A stretch of DNA of 44,169 bases from an uncultured Verrucomicrobiota bacterium (GCA_903873415.1 CAIQOK010000128.1:1-44169); one strand, 5' to 3'; shown: positions 1 to 9,027, counted from the stretch's first letter. Numbers and translations: made by a program. The notes: generated by a model not told the origin, from the letters alone.

Positions 1-484
1 AAAGGCGATTTTCATCGCCTGAAAAGCGCTGCCGCGAATGAAAGCCCAAAAACCGGACAGTGAAATCAAGCGTTTTTTGGTTTTATTTCGGTTTTATACT
101 CGCCGAAAACGCCCGCCTCTCTTTTTCAGACAGGCTCTTAAGATAGGCGATTTAGGATTTACCTCCACGAGCAGGAGACTCGAAAACACCCTTTTTGCAT
201 TACCCGGCAGAGGCCAAGAAGTCATTTCCAAAAAGAAGAGGCCCGTTGAAATTTGCCGGTTGCTGCCTGAACATGGAAATGACGATTAATGGATTTCACA
301 TCTTTCACGGGTTCAAGAATACCGGCTTGTCTATCACCGCGGTTGTATCAACTAATAAACGGGGGAGGACGCTCGCAGAGCGCCGCTAGAGAGGGCGGGA
401 TGCCGGAAAGGGAAAGCAAGTAAGCTTGTCAGCTGAGCGCAGCCAGGCCAGCACTTCTGTCGAATGGCCGCATGAAAAGAAGAA
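1..484. other. left-edge stretch without a recognised gene
   Basis: I find no convincing gene here. Two short open frames (about 83 and 64 codons, plus strand) overlap each other, have no recognisable motif and no clear ribosome binding site, and I treat them as chance. I looked for tmRNA, RNase P RNA and tRNA signatures and saw none. The stretch lies downstream of the minus-strand Ig-domain gene, so its 3' untranslated region and terminator fall at the right end of this stretch. Confidence 0.5.
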
Positions 485-526
485 CCCCCGCCCACCAGTT
501 CCGGGCTGGCAACTTGGGGCGAGGGG
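485..526 (-). terminator. candidate terminator of the Ig-domain gene / envelope operon
   Basis: An inverted repeat pairs C485-C493 with G517-G526 (one bulged A at 522), with an inner CCAG/CTGG stem at 495-498 and 506-509. On the minus strand the stem is followed by a T-rich run (TTCTTCTTTT). It lies about 45 bases past the stop of the Ig-domain protein, where a factor-independent terminator is expected. Confidence 0.5.
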
Positions 527-572
527 ATTTAGATAGAAGAGCAGCGGCGAGGACAAGCCCCGGTTCCGGTCG

Positions 573-3500
573 TCAGGGGGTCAGATAGACAGATCCGCTG
601 AGATGTTCATTGAGGAAGAATCCACCGCCGCTATTTTGCTTCTGCATGAGGACACCCCGGAACCAGAGGGGCTTACCGGTGGCGGGATCGACCACGCGTC
701 CTTGAACGACGCCGGAAGGACGGTTCAGGTTGACTGACATGGCGTTAGGACTCTGGTTGGAGAAAAGGTTATTGGCGCTCAGATTAAAACGGTTGGTAAA
801 GGAGGCGGCCAAAGCGCCGTCGGCAAAAGCAACCTGGCCGCCGGCCAAATTGAGAACCGGAACACCGATCGCGGGGGGGAGATATTTTGAACCGACGACT
901 TCGGAAGTCAGGACAAATCCGGGACCATAATCAAGGGACGAGGGTTGCTGGGGCTTGGACCAGGTGACGGCACCGGAGATATCACTGCCGGGGAGGTTGG
1001 TCAAACTGAGCCAACCCAGCATCAATCCGAGCGTCTGGTGGGTGCTTCCGGCGGGATAAAGCGGAAGATAAAGCGGCCACGCGCCGGTTTTGGAGAGGGC
1101 CGCGGTTTGGGTGACAGGGGTGCCATCCGCAAGCATGCCGTAGAAGGTCACCTTGCCTGCGGGGCTGATTTTCACCGTGGCATAACCGTGCCCGGCGGGC
1201 CGGTCCGTCGCACCGGGCGCTCCGGCAATCAGAACGGTATAGGAGCCCGACTGGGGCGCGCCGTTCGTTGCGGTGTAGGATGCGGCCCCATCAGCCAGCA
1301 GGGATGAGGTCCAGTTGCCATCGGTAACATGCCCGGTTATTTGGCTGGCGCCGGATAGATCGAGCTGCATTTCCACCAACAACGGAGGAACAGATTTGTT
1401 GACCCACGACCGCGAGATTTGGTTGGTGGCCCGGCCGCGGGAATCAAACTGGCCGGAGAATGCGAATTTGTTGCCCGCCACTTGGAGCGTTCCGGAATAA
1501 CCCCCGTCCCGGGTGGTGGTGGCAACAAACGAGCCGGCGCTAAAATAAGTCACTCCGGCGTCCTCATAGAAAAGCCCGCTGTAGGTAGCCTGAGCAGCAA
1601 TGAAGGGGCTCGGGACGAAGTTGGCGTGAAGCACCATTGCGTTTTGCATCACAAACGTCACCGCTGCCGAGTCGCTGTTGGTGGTGCCGGACCAGCCGCC
1701 GAACACCCAACCCGCAGCGGGCGAAGCTGTCATGGTATAAGTGTAGCCGATCCTGAGCGATTGCCCGTTGTAATTCGGGGACACAGTGCCGGTCCCACTA
1801 GAGGTCACTTCAATGAGAGATACGAGTTTGACGCTCAGCACGGCCACCTGGCTGGTCATGCTGCCGGCAGCGTTGGCAACCACCACGGAATAGCCCGCCG
1901 CGTCATTGGTGAGGAGCCCGCTGATGGCCATGGAATTGGACTGCGCGCCGGAGATGCGAAGATCCGACGCAAGGGGGATTCCATTTTTCAACCACTGATA
2001 AGTTGCTGGAGCGGAACTGGCGGCGAGCACATTGAATCCGGCTGTGGTGCCTAACGGGTTGGTTTGACCCAGGGGCTGCGTCAGAATGGCCGGAGGCAGA
2101 ATCAACGTCAGCACCGCCACCAGGCTGGTCACGCTGCCGGCAGCGTTGGTGACGACAACATCATAGTTGCCGGCCTGATTTAGAGTGGTGGCGGGCAGGG
2201 ACAGAGTGGATGCGTTTTGACCCGGAAGCTTGTTACCGGCAAAGCGCCATTGGTAGCCCAGCGGGGAACTCCCTGTCGCGGACACTTGAAAGGCGGCCGT
2301 GGCGCCGGCCACAACGCTCTGACCAACCGGGTCACTCAAGATGGCGGGCGGCACCAGCACGGTAAGAACAGCCGGGGAACTGGCAATGCCGCCGGCGGAA
2401 TTACTGACAACCACCGAGTAAGTTCCGGCATTGGTGACAGCGACCGGATTGATCACCAGATTTGACGCCGTCTGGCCTGTAATCGCTCCGCCGTTCAACA
2501 ACCATTGGTAAGTAAATGGGGCGGTGCCTCGCGCGGTCACTGAAAAATTTGCGCTCCGGCCGTTGGTCGTGGTTAAACTCACAGGCCCGGAAAGAATCGA
2601 AGGTGGAATGATAACCGAAAGGACGGCCACGCTGCTCGTAACTGCCCCGCTGACATTTGTCACCACAACCACATAGCTCCCGGCATTATTGGTGGTGACC
2701 GGATTAACAACAAGGTTGGTGGAGTTTTTACCCGTAAGATTAACACCATTCAACCGCCACTGATATCCCATGGTCAAGGAACTGGAGGCGGTGACTGCGA
2801 AGGTAGCGCTTTGCCCCTGTGCGACGGACTGGCTGGCGGGCTGCGAAAGGATGGCAGGCAACTGGGCTGGCACAACAACCGTTAAAACAGCAGGGGCACT
2901 GGTCACACTTCCCACGCTGTTACTCACGACCACGATGTAGGATCCTGCGCTGTTGGTGGTGACGGGGTTAATGACAAGGCTGGAAGCCGTCTTGCCTGCG
3001 AGGTTTGTCCCAGCCAAACACCACTGATAGGAAAGCCCCGCCCCGGTTGCCCCCACGCTCAGGGTAACCGAGCCACCCGTGGCAACCGATTGGCTGCTGG
3101 GCTGGTTTGTAATGGAAGGGGCTGCTAAGACCGTCAACACGGCCACCACGCTGGTCGCACTCCCGCCGCTGTTGTTCACGACCACATCGTATGCCCCGGC
3201 ATTGGTGGACGAGGCAGGATTGATGGTGAGAATAGAGTTGGTTTGACCGTTGACAGCGCCGCCGTTGAGACGCCATTGATAGCTCAAGGGAGACACGCTG
3301 CCGGCAGTCACAAAAAAGGCCGCAGCCGACCCCGCGTTCACTGTCAAATTGGTTGGCTGACTGGAGATAACCGGAACCGCCGCCGGCAAAGTCAGAGTGA
3401 GAGTGGCGACGGCACTTGTCATACTTCCGCCCATATTACTCACCACCACATCGTAGTTACCCGCATTGCTCGCCACCAGGCTCGAACCGGTCTGACCTGG

Positions 3501-4340
3501 CAATGCGACCCCGGCAAATCGCCACTGATAGGTGATGGGGGAAGTCCCGCTGACCGCCACCGTAAAGGTCCCAACCTGACCGCTTATCACCGATTGATTA
3601 GCCGGTTGCGTCGTTATACCAACCGGCACAATCACCGTCAATCCCGCACTTGAACTGGTGACGCTTCCGCTGGCGTTGGTGACAACCACACTGTAATTGC
3701 CGGCATTGTTTGTTGAGACGGGATTGATGACGAGGTTTGAAGACGTCTGACCGCTCAACGCAGTTCCGTTGAAAAGCCACTGGTAAACCATCGGCGCGGT
3801 TCCGTTGGCAGTCACGACAAACGCCGCGGATTGGCCGTTGGTCACAGTGAGGCTGCCGGGTTGTCCCACAACCACCGGCGGCGCAGCCGTCGACGGAGTA
3901 ACCGTGATCACCAACGTCCCTGTGGTCGTTTGATTTGCAGGGGCGTTGGCCGAGGACTTGGCCGTCAGGCCGACGTTATAAATTCCGATCGTGGTCGGGG
4001 TTCCGGACAGAGTGGAACTGGAAAGAGCCAATCCCGGGGGCAGGCCGGTGGCGGCCCAATAGCCTGCCGACATGGGTGCGGTGGTCAACCGCATGCTAAA
4101 CGCCTTACCTTGGACAATATTGGTGGCCAGCGGACTGGTAATCACGGTGGATGCCCCGGACACCGCATCCACCGCGCCCAAGCTGGCTGCCGCACCGATG
4201 GCCCAGCGGAAAATGATGGCCATTAGACTGGAGGAAGACTCCAGTATGGCCACCGCCGGCCGCGCCACAGGAAGAATCTGCAGCGCGGCCGCCAGCAGGA
4301 GAGACGGAACTCTAAGAACCTGAAAGGCCTTGGTGGACAT
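573..4340 (-). CDS. large secreted protein with eight Ig-like domains
   Basis: A 1255-residue predicted exported protein. An N-terminal hydrophobic signal (roughly residues 8-30, ending near ARPAVA) is followed by a putative Ig/cadherin-like domain with a 'GLPPGLxLSSSTLSGTPT' motif. Eight tandem Ig-like domains of about 80-90 residues follow, each opening with 'QPxxQSVxxGxxxxFxVxA', carrying a 'YQWxxNG' core Trp and closing with 'NAGxYxVVVxNxxGSxTS'. Next comes an InlB B-repeat-like module ('AGWVFGGWSG') and a roughly 330-residue C-terminal region of beta character. The second Ig copy is shorter than the others. I placed the start at the ATG before STKAFQ. A longer frame beginning 21 codons upstream would overlap dsbD and spoil the signal peptide. 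Only 10 bases separate it from dsbD, so co-transcription is likely. Such proteins are thought to act in adhesion or surface structure, but the actual function is unknown. Confidence 0.85.
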   Translation of the reverse strand: MSTKAFQVLRVPSLLLAAALQILPVARPAVAILESSSSLMAIIFRWAIGAAASLGAVDAVSGASTVITSPLATNIVQGKAFSMRLTTAPMSAGYWAATGLPPGLALSSSTLSGTPTTIGIYNVGLTAKSSANAPANQTTTGTLVITVTPSTAAPPVVVGQPGSLTVTNGQSAAFVVTANGTAPMVYQWLFNGTALSGQTSSNLVINPVSTNNAGNYSVVVTNASGSVTSSSAGLTVIVPVGITTQPANQSVISGQVGTFTVAVSGTSPITYQWRFAGVALPGQTGSSLVASNAGNYDVVVSNMGGSMTSAVATLTLTLPAAVPVISSQPTNLTVNAGSAAAFFVTAGSVSPLSYQWRLNGGAVNGQTNSILTINPASSTNAGAYDVVVNNSGGSATSVVAVLTVLAAPSITNQPSSQSVATGGSVTLSVGATGAGLSYQWCLAGTNLAGKTASSLVINPVTTNSAGSYIVVVSNSVGSVTSAPAVLTVVVPAQLPAILSQPASQSVAQGQSATFAVTASSSLTMGYQWRLNGVNLTGKNSTNLVVNPVTTNNAGSYVVVVTNVSGAVTSSVAVLSVIIPPSILSGPVSLTTTNGRSANFSVTARGTAPFTYQWLLNGGAITGQTASNLVINPVAVTNAGTYSVVVSNSAGGIASSPAVLTVLVPPAILSDPVGQSVVAGATAAFQVSATGSSPLGYQWRFAGNKLPGQNASTLSLPATTLNQAGNYDVVVTNAAGSVTSLVAVLTLILPPAILTQPLGQTNPLGTTAGFNVLAASSAPATYQWLKNGIPLASDLRISGAQSNSMAISGLLTNDAAGYSVVVANAAGSMTSQVAVLSVKLVSLIEVTSSGTGTVSPNYNGQSLRIGYTYTMTASPAAGWVFGGWSGTTNSDSAAVTFVMQNAMVLHANFVPSPFIAAQATYSGLFYEDAGVTYFSAGSFVATTTRDGGYSGTLQVAGNKFAFSGQFDSRGRATNQISRSWVNKSVPPLLVEMQLDLSGASQITGHVTDGNWTSSLLADGAASYTATNGAPQSGSYTVLIAGAPGATDRPAGHGYATVKISPAGKVTFYGMLADGTPVTQTAALSKTGAWPLYLPLYPAGSTHQTLGLMLGWLSLTNLPGSDISGAVTWSKPQQPSSLDYGPGFVLTSEVVGSKYLPPAIGVPVLNLAGGQVAFADGALAASFTNRFNLSANNLFSNQSPNAMSVNLNRPSGVVQGRVVDPATGKPLWFRGVLMQKQNSGGGFFLNEHLSGSVYLTP

Positions 4341-4350
4341 AAGATAAAAG

Positions 4351-6009
4351 CTAGTTTTTTTGGTTTTTCGAAGGATTCTCCAATGCTGCAACCGATTTGG
4401 CATTGGGCATAAGGACGATGTAAGTGGGCAGTCCCATCACACCAAACTCGTCCAGCACCGGTTTTAGCGATGCCTCGTTCAAGCGCTCGGCTTGAAATTT
4501 CACAGTGATGAAGTCCTTGGCCAGGCGATCCTGCACCTTTTTGTCGCCGAAGGTGGAGTGCTCCATGGCTTCACAGTTCTTGCACCAACTGGCCCAGAAA
4601 TCGACGACCACCGGGACGCCGGTTTGGCGGGACTGCTTCAAAGCTGATTCCAAGGCGCGAACATCGCTCTCCGCGTTACGAGCCTGCACCTGACCGGCGC
4701 CGGCCCGGCTCAAATCTGTCAGACTATACCCAATCCATCCATACCAGGCCGCAAACCCGAAGATGAACACCCCAAAGGCGTATTTGACGCGGGTCATCCA
4801 AGCACCGGGCTTGGGGAGAAAAGAGAGCCCGGCCGCCGCGAAGGGCCAGGGGATGGCCATGCCTAATCCCAGAACAAAGGGCAGAAGCAAGCCGAATACA
4901 TTGCCCTTTTGATAGAATGATGTGGCCAAGAGCAGGACTGAGATAACGACCGGCGCGACGCAGGCGCCGGCCAACAGCGCGGAAATCGCGCCCATGGTTC
5001 CAGCCGCGACAAAAGCCCCTCCGCCCGAAGACTGCCCGCCCCCGCTTTGACGCTGGAACCGTGACAAATCCACCGCGAGTTTATCAAACATCGCCAGTCC
5101 GAGAATGATAAAAACCGCCGCGATTCCGAAGTTGAACCAGGGACTGGAATTGAGCGTGCCAAACTTTGAACCGGTGAGCACCACGACAAGGCCCAAGACC
5201 CCGTAGGCCAGGGCCATGCCAGACCCATAGGTGCTCCCCAGAAGAAAACTCCGCCTGCGATTTTGATTCTTCGCCCCCGCCCCAAGGATAGCCAGGTTGA
5301 TGGGGATCATCGGCAACACGCAGGGTGTCAGATTCAGGGCCAGCCCGCCCAAGAGAATCAAACCTACCGTCGCCGCGGTGCCGAATTTGGCGAGGTTCGA
5401 AAAGAGATCCTTCGGGGCTTGGGCCAGTCCTTTGGATTCATCGAGGAACCGCAGGAACTTCTCGCTCCCGAGGTATCCGGAAGCACGGGCCGCCACGTGG
5501 AAGTCAGCGGCGAGTTTGCCGCCTCGGGCTTGAGCCGCCGCCGGCGCGGCTTCATCCTCCAACCGTGCAACAGTGCCGGCCGCCCCAATGTTCCAATTGA
5601 GGGTCTCTGGGAAATAGCATTCCGACTCGTTGCAGCCCTGATAATTGACCGTCAGTTTCAGCCCGGTGGCGCGGGAAACGGCCAGAGCATAGGTGGCCAC
5701 GAAATCCTGCTCATAGACCAGCCGTTCAGATTTGCTGAACTTGTCGGTCACCTGCCGGGCGGCGGGAAGCTGCGTGGCGATTCTTGCGCCGTCCAATTCC
5801 AACGAAATCCTGTCGGCATACAGATGGTGATGCTCCGGCACGTGAAACTTTACCGTCAAAATCGGACTCCCATTGGATGCCACCACGGCCGGTGTGACCA
5901 CAAACGGGTTGACCTCCTCCACCGGTTCGGCATGAACGGGGGAGGTAGCCCAGAGCAATTGCGCAAGCAGCAGGGTCGTGCGAAGACCAAAATATTGGCG
6001 GGTTTTCAT
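4351..6009 (-). CDS. dsbD: thiol:disulfide interchange protein DsbD
   Basis: DsbD moves electrons from cytoplasmic thioredoxin across the inner membrane to periplasmic thiol proteins. All three modules are visible in 552 residues. The N-terminal periplasmic alpha domain has its cysteine pair in GCNESECYFPET. A multi-helix membrane domain carries the two conserved cysteines in NLTPCVLPMIP and GACVAPVV. The C-terminal thioredoxin domain has WASWCKNCEAM. I start it at the ATG of MKTRQYF, which gives a normal signal peptide ending at VHA; the frame is open 15 codons further upstream without signal-like sequence. It lies 187 bases after the DUF4266 gene and 10 bases before the Ig-domain gene. With TlpA two genes upstream, it supplies the reducing power of this cluster. 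The C-terminus is a little ragged (ENPSKNQKN), within family variation. Confidence 0.95.
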   Translation of the reverse strand: MKTRQYFGLRTTLLLAQLLWATSPVHAEPVEEVNPFVVTPAVVASNGSPILTVKFHVPEHHHLYADRISLELDGARIATQLPAARQVTDKFSKSERLVYEQDFVATYALAVSRATGLKLTVNYQGCNESECYFPETLNWNIGAAGTVARLEDEAAPAAAQARGGKLAADFHVAARASGYLGSEKFLRFLDESKGLAQAPKDLFSNLAKFGTAATVGLILLGGLALNLTPCVLPMIPINLAILGAGAKNQNRRRSFLLGSTYGSGMALAYGVLGLVVVLTGSKFGTLNSSPWFNFGIAAVFIILGLAMFDKLAVDLSRFQRQSGGGQSSGGGAFVAAGTMGAISALLAGACVAPVVISVLLLATSFYQKGNVFGLLLPFVLGLGMAIPWPFAAAGLSFLPKPGAWMTRVKYAFGVFIFGFAAWYGWIGYSLTDLSRAGAGQVQARNAESDVRALESALKQSRQTGVPVVVDFWASWCKNCEAMEHSTFGDKKVQDRLAKDFITVKFQAERLNEASLKPVLDEFGVMGLPTYIVLMPNAKSVAALENPSKNQKN

Positions 6010-6077
6010 GAGACTTTGGCGAGACGGGATGGGTTCATTAGGACGGACAGTCAAGGGACGGGAACTGTTAAAAGGCC

Positions 6078-6147
6078 GCCCCCCCCCACCCGCTCTCTGT
6101 CCGCAACGCGGGGAGAAGTTATCTTGGCAGCCGGGTGAGGGGGGGGC
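6078..6147. repeat. G/C-tract hairpin with 15-base arms
   Basis: The left arm GCCCCCCCC-CACCCG (6078-6092) is matched by a right arm CGGGTG-A-GGGGGGGGC (6132-6147), one extra A apart, with a 39-base loop. It lies between the DUF4266 gene and dsbD, and on the minus strand it is followed by a short T run (CCTTTT). It may be a copy of a dispersed REP-like element, or a processing or attenuation hairpin that lowers dsbD expression relative to the genes upstream. One copy in this window cannot tell these apart. Confidence 0.55.
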
Positions 6148-6196
6148 ATTCCACTAATTCGGTCGGTTTAATTGATGAAGCAGGCGATCGGGTCGG

Positions 6197-6421
6197 TCAG
6201 TTGCAACCGCACCCGCCGCCTCCGATTCCGCGGCCGCCTGTGGCGGCTTCACGCGAAAACCACATGTGTTCGGCCATCATATTGCCAAGCGGATTGGCAT
6301 CCGCCCGCATTACCGGGTCCGCCAGCGCCCCGCGTTCCCAAGGGCTGACATGCTGACAACCGGCGCCAAGCAAAAGAACCAACGGCATTGAAGAGAGGAG
6401 AAAAATTCGGGATAGCGACAT
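6197..6421 (-). CDS. DUF4266-family small lipoprotein with Cys-Gly-Cys tail
   Basis: A 74-residue lipoprotein. The signal peptide ends in a clean lipobox (L-G-A-G-Cys22), and the mature part opens with the family motif HVSPWERGxLADPVM. The remainder is short: a Met/Asn/His-containing stretch (NPLGNMMAEHMWF), then a glycine-rich tail ending GGGGCGCN, so the only cysteines after the lipid anchor are Cys71 and Cys73. I recognise the DUF4266 pattern; its biochemical function is not known to me. The gene sits 7 bases after tlpA. The paired cysteines, the potential metal ligands and the thioredoxin-like neighbours suggest a redox- or metal-handling role on the membrane surface, which is inference. 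Confidence 0.85.
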   Translation of the reverse strand: MSLSRIFLLSSMPLVLLLGAGCQHVSPWERGALADPVMRADANPLGNMMAEHMWFSREAATGGRGIGGGGCGCN

Positions 6422-6428
6422 AATCGGA

Positions 6429-6920
6429 TTATTTCAGGAGTGCTTCAATCTCTTCGGAATATTTCTTTTTGGTTTCCTCACCCTTGAATCCCCGGTGGAA
6501 AGAGTGGATTTTCCCGCTTTTATCCAGCAGGAATGAGCTGGGCATGGTGGGGATTTTCACCTCGCGGACGAGCTTGTTGCCCGCATCCCGAACGATGGAG
6601 AAACTGGCGGCGCGGCCCTTCAAAAAGGCATCCATGTCCGCCTTGTTCTTGTCCAGATTCACCGCCACAATCACCAATCCTTTGGCGGAATATTTCTGAT
6701 AAACCTCCTCCATCACCGGGAAGGACTCCTTGCAGGGGCCGCACCAGGATGCGAAAAAGTCGACCAGCACCACCTTGCCCTGAAGCTCGGGCAGCTTGCC
6801 TTCCAGTCCGTATTTGGCCAGATCCGGGAAGGTGTCTCCTTCCTTGAGCGAGGCGCTGAAGGCAAGGGTGGTTCCAAGAAGGATGGCTGCCAGAGCAGTC
6901 GTGAGTTTTTTTGTGATCAT
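6429..6920 (-). CDS. TlpA-family periplasmic thioredoxin-like protein
   Basis: A 163-residue protein with a signal peptide (MITKKLTTALAAILLGTTLAFSA) and a complete thioredoxin fold of the TlpA/ResA group: active site FASWCGPCKES, the central KGLVIVAVNLD strand and the cis-proline segment KIPTMPSSFLLD. Such proteins reduce specific periplasmic disulfides, for example in cytochrome c maturation, and are re-reduced by DsbD or CcdA. A DsbD is encoded two genes downstream. The gene starts 32 bases after the DUF3570 stop and ends 7 bases before the DUF4266 gene, so it is almost certainly co-transcribed with both. No cytochrome c maturation genes are present nearby, so its client is more likely one of its neighbours. 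Confidence 0.93.
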   Translation of the reverse strand: MITKKLTTALAAILLGTTLAFSASLKEGDTFPDLAKYGLEGKLPELQGKVVLVDFFASWCGPCKESFPVMEEVYQKYSAKGLVIVAVNLDKNKADMDAFLKGRAASFSIVRDAGNKLVREVKIPTMPSSFLLDKSGKIHSFHRGFKGEETKKKYSEEIEALLK

Positions 6921-6952
6921 AGGTTTTATTTTAATGGAATTTGGGTTGCAGG

Positions 6953-8122
6953 CTAAAATCCGACCGTAAGGCCAATGCTGCCAACGTGGGCCTTGGGGTA
7001 TTGGGCGGCGGCGGTGAATCCGTCCGTGCCATACATTTCATAGCGCTTGTAGTCGGCACCGATCGAAACACTCTTCCAGACCTTGACGGTGGCCTCCACC
7101 CCGTAGGTGAAGGAGTTCAGAGCCGAGAGCCGGTAGTCGGCCGAGTAATAGGCCGGCATCTGAATGGGAGACGCCGGATCCGAAGGGTCGCCGGCAAAGT
7201 GCGTTCCGTAAAATGAAGCGGCCGATTGCTTGTGAAAGCGGAACATCGGGGAAAGGACCAGGCGCGAGCCGATTTTTTGATTCCACTGCAAGGATGTGGT
7301 GTGGGCCACGATGCCAAAGCTGTCGTGACTGAAGCGATAAGTCAGCTCGGCCGCCCCGCGCACCGCGTCGAAATAATGCGACAAGGAAGTGAAAACCACC
7401 TGCCGGAGTTTATGATCGGGCCGGTTTTCCGGCCAGACCGTGAAGGGATACGGCGCATAGTAGGGATAATTGTCGAAGAGAACGCGCTTGTAGGGATCGT
7501 TCAGAAAGCCACTCGCATACCCCACGGTCAGATTCAGGGTTGCGATCGTGTTGGGATCCAGCAACTGCGTCAAACCCAGCAGGACATCCGTGTCGTCTTT
7601 TCGAATGGGTGCCTCAACGGGATTCAGGGGCGAGGTGGGCGTGCTGTAATACTCACCCGGGTTTGGCAGGATATGGTCGAAGGAATGGCTCGCGCCTATG
7701 CTCACCGTGGTGTTCTTTTCATTGAAATCAATGGCATCGTTCAACGCCGCGCCGATAGACCGGTAGTCGTGCTCCTGACTGACGGAAAACTGGGGCGTCA
7801 AAGTGTGATTGGACAGCTTGATGGGCAGCTGCAGAAAGCCCCCCTGCCGCATGTCATGCATCTCGGCCATCGCAACAGAAGTCTGGCCGGGCAGAGGCGG
7901 CGCGCCCGTGGGGGTGGCCCCGGACACGGCGTCGTTCACAAAGTTGCCCTGCAGCGAAACTGAGCTGCTCAGCGCGGTATCCCAATACACACCGTGGGTC
8001 TCAATCTCGATTCGCCCGGCGTCCTCCTTGTAATAATCGTAGCGATAATCTACACGGTTTTCGCCTCTGGCCCGCAGGAAAGCGGTCAGGTAGACGAAAC
8101 CGCCCGCGAGCAGGGTGGTCAT
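6953..8122 (-). CDS. DUF3570-family predicted outer-membrane beta-barrel
   Basis: A protein of about 389 residues with alternating polar/aromatic strands throughout, ending in an aromatic C-terminal strand (HVGSIGLTVGF) as outer-membrane barrel proteins do. The stretch VNDAVSGATPTGAPP and the NRVDYRYDYYKED opening match what I know as DUF3570. I chose the ATG of MTTLLAGGFVYL as start because it gives a short signal-like hydrophobic segment directly before the conserved region. The frame stays open 44 codons upstream (to 8254) but that part has no signal character, and an AT-rich promoter-like stretch (about 8176-8192) lies inside it. The gene is first in the run DUF3570-tlpA-DUF4266-dsbD-Ig. 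A transport or envelope role is likely; the substrate is unknown. Confidence 0.82.
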   Translation of the reverse strand: MTTLLAGGFVYLTAFLRARGENRVDYRYDYYKEDAGRIEIETHGVYWDTALSSSVSLQGNFVNDAVSGATPTGAPPLPGQTSVAMAEMHDMRQGGFLQLPIKLSNHTLTPQFSVSQEHDYRSIGAALNDAIDFNEKNTTVSIGASHSFDHILPNPGEYYSTPTSPLNPVEAPIRKDDTDVLLGLTQLLDPNTIATLNLTVGYASGFLNDPYKRVLFDNYPYYAPYPFTVWPENRPDHKLRQVVFTSLSHYFDAVRGAAELTYRFSHDSFGIVAHTTSLQWNQKIGSRLVLSPMFRFHKQSAASFYGTHFAGDPSDPASPIQMPAYYSADYRLSALNSFTYGVEATVKVWKSVSIGADYKRYEMYGTDGFTAAAQYPKAHVGSIGLTVGF

Positions 8123-9027
8123 TTTGCCTGCTTGAAATGACGCCGGTCGACTGGAACTTCTGGCCGGCCCGAGATTAGATATAATATTTGTCACAGCAAT
8201 TTCCGCTTCGGGAAGCAGACCGGATGCCAAAGCCCCGCTCCCGGCCAAGCCCAAGTCGTTTCAAGCATTTATTTTCCACAGCGTTGCTTCAAAATCCGCA
8301 GCGAGGGAACGGACTGGGCTACTCCGCTCCTGAATCTGGAAGGCGCAACCCCGCTGGCGAGATCCCCCCCCTCACCGAGCTGCCTCAATTTCCGACCCCG
8401 GAAGCATGAATTGTGGACAGGGCGCTCGCCAACCGGCTGAATTGATAGACGCCCACCGCTCCTCCTCCAACACACCCAGCAAACCAAAAATTGGTTTCCT
8501 TGAGGAGAGCTGCGGGCTTGGCAACCGCGGATTTTGCTCCCCGGCTCGCGCTGTCACCGAGGAGCGCGAAGGGAAAGTTCTATAACCGCGCCGAACCGCC
8601 GGGGAATCGGTTCTCGGGGCTGCTGCTCAGAGCGACCTCCCTCATGGACCGGACCGGGCTGCGCCATGCGAACAGGAAAAAAATCCGCGAATCCTCCGCC
8701 CGGATGGAACCCCTTGAAGATTCATTAACCATTGCAGGAAAGGTTTCTAAAGATTAAACAATCCAAATGAATGGCAACGAACCCGCAGCCTGCGAGGCAA
8801 AACCCTGCTTCGCCTCGCCCCGTCCGAATGGCGCGGGGCAACTCGGGATCGACCTCCGGGTTCTCCGGAGCCAGCACCGCACCCCACGACCCGCTTGCAG
8901 AGGCAGGAAGTGTCACGCACCTCTAGGAGATCTGCCGGCCGCGAAGGCTATGGCCGGACAAATCCCGCTGGGGTTCTGACTTGAACCGTTCTGCGCGCGG
9001 CTTTAGAGTGGCGCCTAGTAACTCTTG
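8123..9027. other. 905-base divergent intergenic region before carA
   Basis: Between the minus-strand DUF3570 gene and plus-strand carA I see no supportable gene. Short frames of 60-90 codons occur on both strands but lack motifs, overlap each other and have no ribosome binding site. An AT-rich island near 8176-8192 could hold the -10 region of the envelope operon. A second AT-rich island near 8720-8770 is a possible promoter area for carA. I found no riboswitch signature that I recognise. Confidence 0.5.

Noticed and set aside
1-572. Possible tmRNA, RNase P RNA or tRNA at the left edge
   Set aside because: No tRNA T-loop, no CCA-end pattern and no conserved RNase P blocks could be found.
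573-4340. Repetitive DNA in the Ig gene as a possible CRISPR or satellite array
   Set aside because: The repeats are about 250 bases, divergent and in frame; they encode protein domains.
8269-8979. Short frames of 60-90 codons before carA
   Set aside because: They overlap on both strands, lack ribosome binding sites and match no family I know.
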